Part shown: one piece after another, positions 59,294 to 64,000 of the stretch | How the letters are laid out: every line of letters begins with the position of its first letter | Position numbering within the stretch: the first letter of the stretch is position 1 | Source of the DNA: Pohlia nutans | Taxonomy: Eukaryota; Streptophyta; Bryopsida; Bryales; Mniaceae | Reading direction: 5' to 3' | Assembly: GCA_022496805.1 (NCBI GenBank) | Contig: CM040087.1 | Span: 4,972,001 to 5,036,000, forward strand | Length of the DNA: 64,000 nt | Program-made: the position numbers and the translations under genes | The notes under the pieces: model-generated | Database searches by the model: none | Told to the model about the DNA's origin: nothing | Seen by the model: the letters and a program-made list of their open reading frames with translations, nothing else

Positions 59294-59404
59294 AACTATT
59301 TAGTAGTCACATGCGATGAGATGACAAATATAGATAATGCGAGTTGGATTTGCATCCATGTTTACACAAAGATTACATGTTTTGTGGGCAACATTAAACT
59401 ATGA
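59294..59404 (+). pseudogene. hAT-like transposase catalytic-core fragment
   Basis: The frame NYLVVTCDEMTNIDNASWIC, then IHVYTKITC, matches the SCDEVTTIDNQSWLSVHxY block of the same hAT-related family as the finger at 57870. It ends at TGA (59402-59404), and further homology is not seen. It is in the same orientation as the finger ORF and about 1.1 kb away, with the TTAA MITE between. Confidence 0.6.
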
Positions 59405-62400
59405 AGTAGGATTTTCAAACTCACTATGATAGTCAATGCCAAAGCAGCTATGCAACGTCCTTTGAAAGTGTACTCCTTTATGAGTATTTGGGGAACCATC
59501 GCTTTGAATGGCATGCTACAATCTTTATGAGTTTATAAAATTTGCTTGGCAAGGTGCTTTTTGTCGCCATGGAGTATGATTAGTGATCTTTTGTTATGTC
59601 ATTGATTAGTAAATAAGTAGATATGAGTGTATGAATCAATTACTTTATTGTTATTTCACAATAGAGGAGCTTTTACGATTTTGAGACTTTGTAATTGAAC
59701 TATTGTGAAATTTTTTGTGATCGTTCATGACCCTTGTTGTATGATTTAGCACTAGTCTAAAATTGAACTTTGAACTCATCATGGAACTGGATGCAAACTT
59801 GTTTGTAAAAGCTTGTCTTTGCTTGTAAAATAACAAAAAAAAATATTGTGGAAATTATGTCTCTCTTAGTCTTAGTTTTCTTTGCATCTTCATTCTTTTA
59901 TTACCGTTATCTAACTCAAACATCGAAGTCAAATGTTATGATCGCCTTTAACATTGGTAATAGTTGCTCATGTGTAACCAAACTTAATTACCTTATTGAC
60001 TACATGATGCCGGACATTATTACCAAGTAATCACAATAGTGGCCAAATGCATGCATAATTGACAAAGATGCTCTGTTGTTTGTTTACTTAGTAAATAAAA
60101 TTACATTTATAACCAAAATTATGTCTAGCTTTCCTCCCAAATGAAACATGCTTCTTAAAGTGTTTTTATGAAGAAGCTATTTTATTGAATGACCATCTAA
60201 AATCATTACTAGTGCTTTCATAGATAGATAGATAGAAACTCCGGTCCTACAAAGGGGTCGGCGTGAATAAAGTGTCTGTTCGTTTAGGCATCCGTCCAGT
60301 GCCCCTGGTAGCTGAGGGGAATCGATCTTGCGATCTTATGCCCCCATCGATCGGTGCGTCACATCCGATGTTTGTCATACGACAACGCTTCATGTGCTTT
60401 CATATATCAAAATCCTTGCTCTAAGGTCTTTGTATATATTTTTTATTATTCTAGTATCATTTTTACTACTTTGAATTTACTCGTCGTTTTTGCAAATTTT
60501 TAGGAGTCTCGTACAATTTTAAGGGATTTGCTATGAATTTTGGGGATTTGCTAAAATTGTAAATCCTCCTCTATTTAAGTACTATACTACTGAATATTTA
60601 ATTTAGGGTGAATTCTTGAAATTATTTGAATGCTACATCGAACTTACATTATTTCTGGAATTTTTTTAAGGAAAGTTTGTTACCGCCTTAGTTATACTAT
60701 TTTGTTTTATCAATCAACTTTACTAGTTAATTTATCCCCTATGTTTATCTTTCTATTTTTATCAAAAAATTCATCTATGTTTTTACTAGCAATTTCTATC
60801 AGCTATTTTTTTTTCAATTAACTACAATTTAATCCAAAACATTGTATTAACATCATTACGTGTGTAATCAGTTTGTAAAAATGTTATATTTAATAAATAG
60901 GTAGAAATATTATTATTTTTTACCAATTTTTAAATTTTTTATTATTATTATGGAATACATAATAAAACAAACTTTAATTTTTTGTTTTAGATGTTACTTG
61001 CTAAATTAGGCCCTCACACCTTGCCCAAAACAATGCCATGGAGTTTGGTTGAGCCTCAATGACAACAACCAAATTTAAACCTTTGACCCCTATCTACAAA
61101 TAGTTATACTAAAATATCACACTACGCCAATTTGTTTGTGCAAGAGATTGGTTAATTATAATTTTTTTTTGTCAATAAAGATTGTTGTCTCATGTCAAAA
61201 AAGTAAATAGGTAGTTTTTCTCTTTTTCAAATTCCTTCAATTTCTTTTACAGTAAATCATGCAGACACTTTTTGTATATCTAGAGAAAAAATTCAAAAAA
61301 CTTTGATTTTTTTTGGATAGAACCGTGATGGCTAGGAGAATTTTTTTGTAGTGGATTTTGGTAATTTTTAGCATTTTTTGATGACCTACATCGTAACAAT
61401 AAGAAAAACTAGTTAATTTGGACAATTAAAGTAATAAATTACATATTTTGATCCATTTTTATGTATAATATAATGTAGAAAAATAGGTCTCTAAAGAATG
61501 AAAGGAAAATATCATCATTAGTTGTGTCCTATGGTTGTGCCAATAACTACAAGAACAATACTTACACCAAAAACCATATTTGTACTAGTATTGATGATTA
61601 GTATATACAAAGTAGTCGTTTTGTCAATTGCAACAGTCGTATGGCTGGCTTCACCAATTGTATGGCCAACTGTACTAGTGGTATGGGCGACTGCATCAAT
61701 TTTAGGAACAATTGTTGTTGATTTTTGCAATTAACAGTTACCCTCAAAGTCTCCTAGTGGTGAATTTAATTCAAGGTTAAAAAAAATTCTAACGTTGACT
61801 TATATTTAACAATGTTTCATATTTTGTGGTAGGTGAGTTTCTTTGTAAAATAAGCTATATCACTTGTTGAAATCTTGTCCAATTATCTAACTTGTCCTAA
61901 TGACGAAATGTCCGATGTGACTAGTCTTTAGTGACCATCTCATCCTTGTCGTCAAAATTCCAAAAAGTGTAGGATGGGCAAGAACTCAATATCTAGTTCC
62001 TTTAATCCATGTTAGTGTGGGATCAAAAAATGCAAAAACATTCAATGATTTAAATTATACGAAGGGTTTGCAAATGAAAGTAGAGTTGGTCACAAGAAAG
62101 GTTACAAATTAAAAAATAATTAGATTTAAAGGAAAACTGTGCTCTAAACAAAGTTCACTCCAATCCAATCATATTTTGTCTTTCAAGTTGTACATGTCAA
62201 AATTTCCTTGTTATAGGATTGAACATTATAAATGTTTAATTTACTAGGGTAATGTGTATAACCTTCCATCGAGGAGCTTGGACCATTGTGACAAGACCTA
62301 CGATGAGGATAATATTGAGATGGACTTCTATGACGATTAAGAGGAGGAGGGGGGAAATGAGACAAGAGGGACTTTAAGGGACGTTTATGATGATCTTCTT

Positions 62401-64000
62401 GAGGGTTTACAATCACAATAAAATGAAGCAATTCTCTTGAAACGTTTGGAAGGTTTGATTTTAGAGAGTCGTCATAGATTGCAAGCTCTTCAAAGAATTT
62501 GCAAAATGTTTATGATGTAAGCAAAGTTGCTCTTAACATATATTTAACTAATTATGAACAGAACAACAAATTTTGAACAAAATGACAAATTCTAAAAAAA
62601 TTGCAAAAATTTGTAGAAAATGTTCAATTCTGGAAAATTGAAACTTTTATCAGTGGGTTACCGGATTATATTGGTCACCGGCAAATACTTTTGGGAGATT
62701 TTTTAATTTTTTAATTTTGGCCAAAAATCAATTTTATGACCTAGCTATAGGCTAATATTCATTTTTTTACATTTTTTGAAGCAAAAAAGTCTGCATGTGG
62801 ACATCTATCATTTAAAAGTTTTGTTTTGAAATTCTTTCGGTGCCTTGGCGGATGCATTCAATATTATTTATGAGCTTTTAAAAGTCCATAATTAGTTAAA
62901 TATTAGTTTTTTAGAGAGAGTCATGATGGATTGCAAGTTCTTCAAGGAATTCAAAGTGTATAAATCAAGCAATGCATCCTTCCAAGCTCACAAGACAAAG
63001 TGGAGGTCATTCAGCAGTAGAGACCACTGAAAAACCTGTTGATGTATTGAGTGAAGATGAAGACGATCTAGCACTTCATGTTGCTTTTGCATAAGTTCAA
63101 TAACTCATCTTCTTTACCTTAACATTTGCATTAGGCAATGAACTATGTTTCAGAATGTCACTATTAAATGCACCAGTCGAAGTTTTGTCCAATGGGAATT
63201 GTTCTTGATGACTAAATGTCTAATGTGATTCGTTTTTAGTGCGTCAAAATCAATTTTGAGTCACAAAAGATGAGTCATTGTCTCCATTAAAACATTAAGG
63301 ACAAGCCCCATTGGTCTAGATTTCTACTAGTGAGACTGTGTTTACACTTTGTAGCATATTTATGAAATTAGTCTATAAAATTTAAAGTTGTCCTTTAACT
63401 ATTGTTGTGAATTGAAAGTAGGTCACTTATTGGTGCACAAAGAGCTAAATTTATCAATTTAAAAGAGCTCCAAACGGTGTGGTTATGAACTGAATGAAAA
63501 TATCTTTCTAAATTAACGACTAAAATGAAAGACTTTTAGCAATGCCTTCATCCATGGGACCAAAGAGCTAAGTAGTTTGGGTAGCTTTCAATGAGTGTTT
63601 TTTGGATCCAAAATCGAAGATTTTAACCATCAAGCTTATAGAGAGGAAATATATTTGAAGAAGAGTTGTTTATACTCTTGCACAAATGGGGAAGTTGACA
63701 AGCTATTCATCATTTGAAAAACATAATGAAAATGATGTTCAAAGAGGATTTGGAAAAATTGCAAGGGAATTTTTTTTCTTATACTTACCCTAGCTATCAT
63801 GCTTTCTATTGATGTCAGATATTTATTTATTTATTTAAATTAATTTTCAATGTAATTTGTATTTATTATTTTCATTCTAACTTTAATCATGTGATACGTT
63901 CTCTTTCGGGTGCAACAAGGTTCAGAGTTGTTTGCCTTCTAAAAACTTTGGGCTACAATTTTAGATACTTCAGACTTCTTCTATTCTTTTTATGTTACAG
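59405..64000. other. AT-rich stretch with no supported gene
   Basis: Apart from a SINE (60233-60393) I see no feature that can be named. ORFs at 59848-60030, 60630-60821, 61518-61734 and 62183-62431 lack homology and codon bias. Short open stretches near 62270-62480 and 62930-63090 (acidic, ending ALHVAFA-like) may be further transposase debris. Confidence 0.5.
60233..60393 (-). mobile_element. SINE with TCTA tail and tRNA-like head
   Basis: The reversed tail GATAGATAGATAGAAACTCC and GGGGTCGGCGTGAATAAAGT match the family at 29668-30035. On the minus strand, GATCGATTCCCC serves as B box and GTGACGCACCGATCG as a weak A box. The target duplication GTGCTTTCATA lies at 60222-60232 and 60394-60404. 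Length 161 bp: shorter body than 29668-30035, with a different head. Confidence 0.8.

Noticed and set aside
61518..61734. Hydrophobic ORF on both strands
   Set aside because: Sequence is internally repetitive (GTATGG-CTTCACCAATTG-like units) and open on both strands; no sign of a membrane protein gene.

Overview
The window is nuclear DNA of a streptophyte plant. Six protein genes are recognisable by family. They have GT-AG introns, GC-rich exons and AT-rich surroundings. The gene set is plant-typical: a phytocyanin with an arabinogalactan-type tail, an FPF1-like protein and a plant GT29 sialyltransferase-like protein. A Stowaway-type MITE and tRNA-derived SINEs also fit. I lean to a non-seed land plant, but the sequence alone does not settle the species. 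No organellar, viral or bacterial backbone is visible.

Layout: a TMEM128-like membrane protein (+, 3213-4871); the pre-mRNA 3'-end endonuclease CPSF73-I (-, 9529-13273, 7 exons); a decayed PD-(D/E)XK-like ORF (+, 16079-16690); a phytocyanin (-, 20083-21750); a GT29 glycosyltransferase (-, 32058-35971) with an FPF1-like ORF just upstream (-, 36497-36763); and NHP2 of H/ACA snoRNPs (-, 41420-42740). All exon borders were read from frame, splice signals and family match; there is no transcript evidence. These housekeeping and cell-surface genes show no operon-like relation to one another.

The rest is repeat-rich. The main repeats are a large superfamily of non-autonomous elements with 4-bp TTAA-type target duplications and CCCCTAAAGGACC-like termini (at least ten copies, several nested or abutting); a SINE family with TCTA tails and target duplications of 11-18 bp; a Stowaway MITE; CACTA-type foldback MITEs; and hAT transposase remains.

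The most unusual object is 44936-53197: about 8.26 kb bounded by TTAA and the inverted repeat CCCTTTAGTGCC, with inverted subterminal arrays of a GAGCGRT heptamer. Inside are a SWIM-like zinc-finger ORF (-), about ten copies of a palindrome centred on CTCGGTACCGAG, and a multi-exon gene (+) whose C-terminal half resembles an amino-DNA-methyltransferase but carries three in-frame stops and one frameshift. I read it as one decayed large TTAA transposon carrying a DNA-methyltransferase-like gene, which I do not recognise as a described element.
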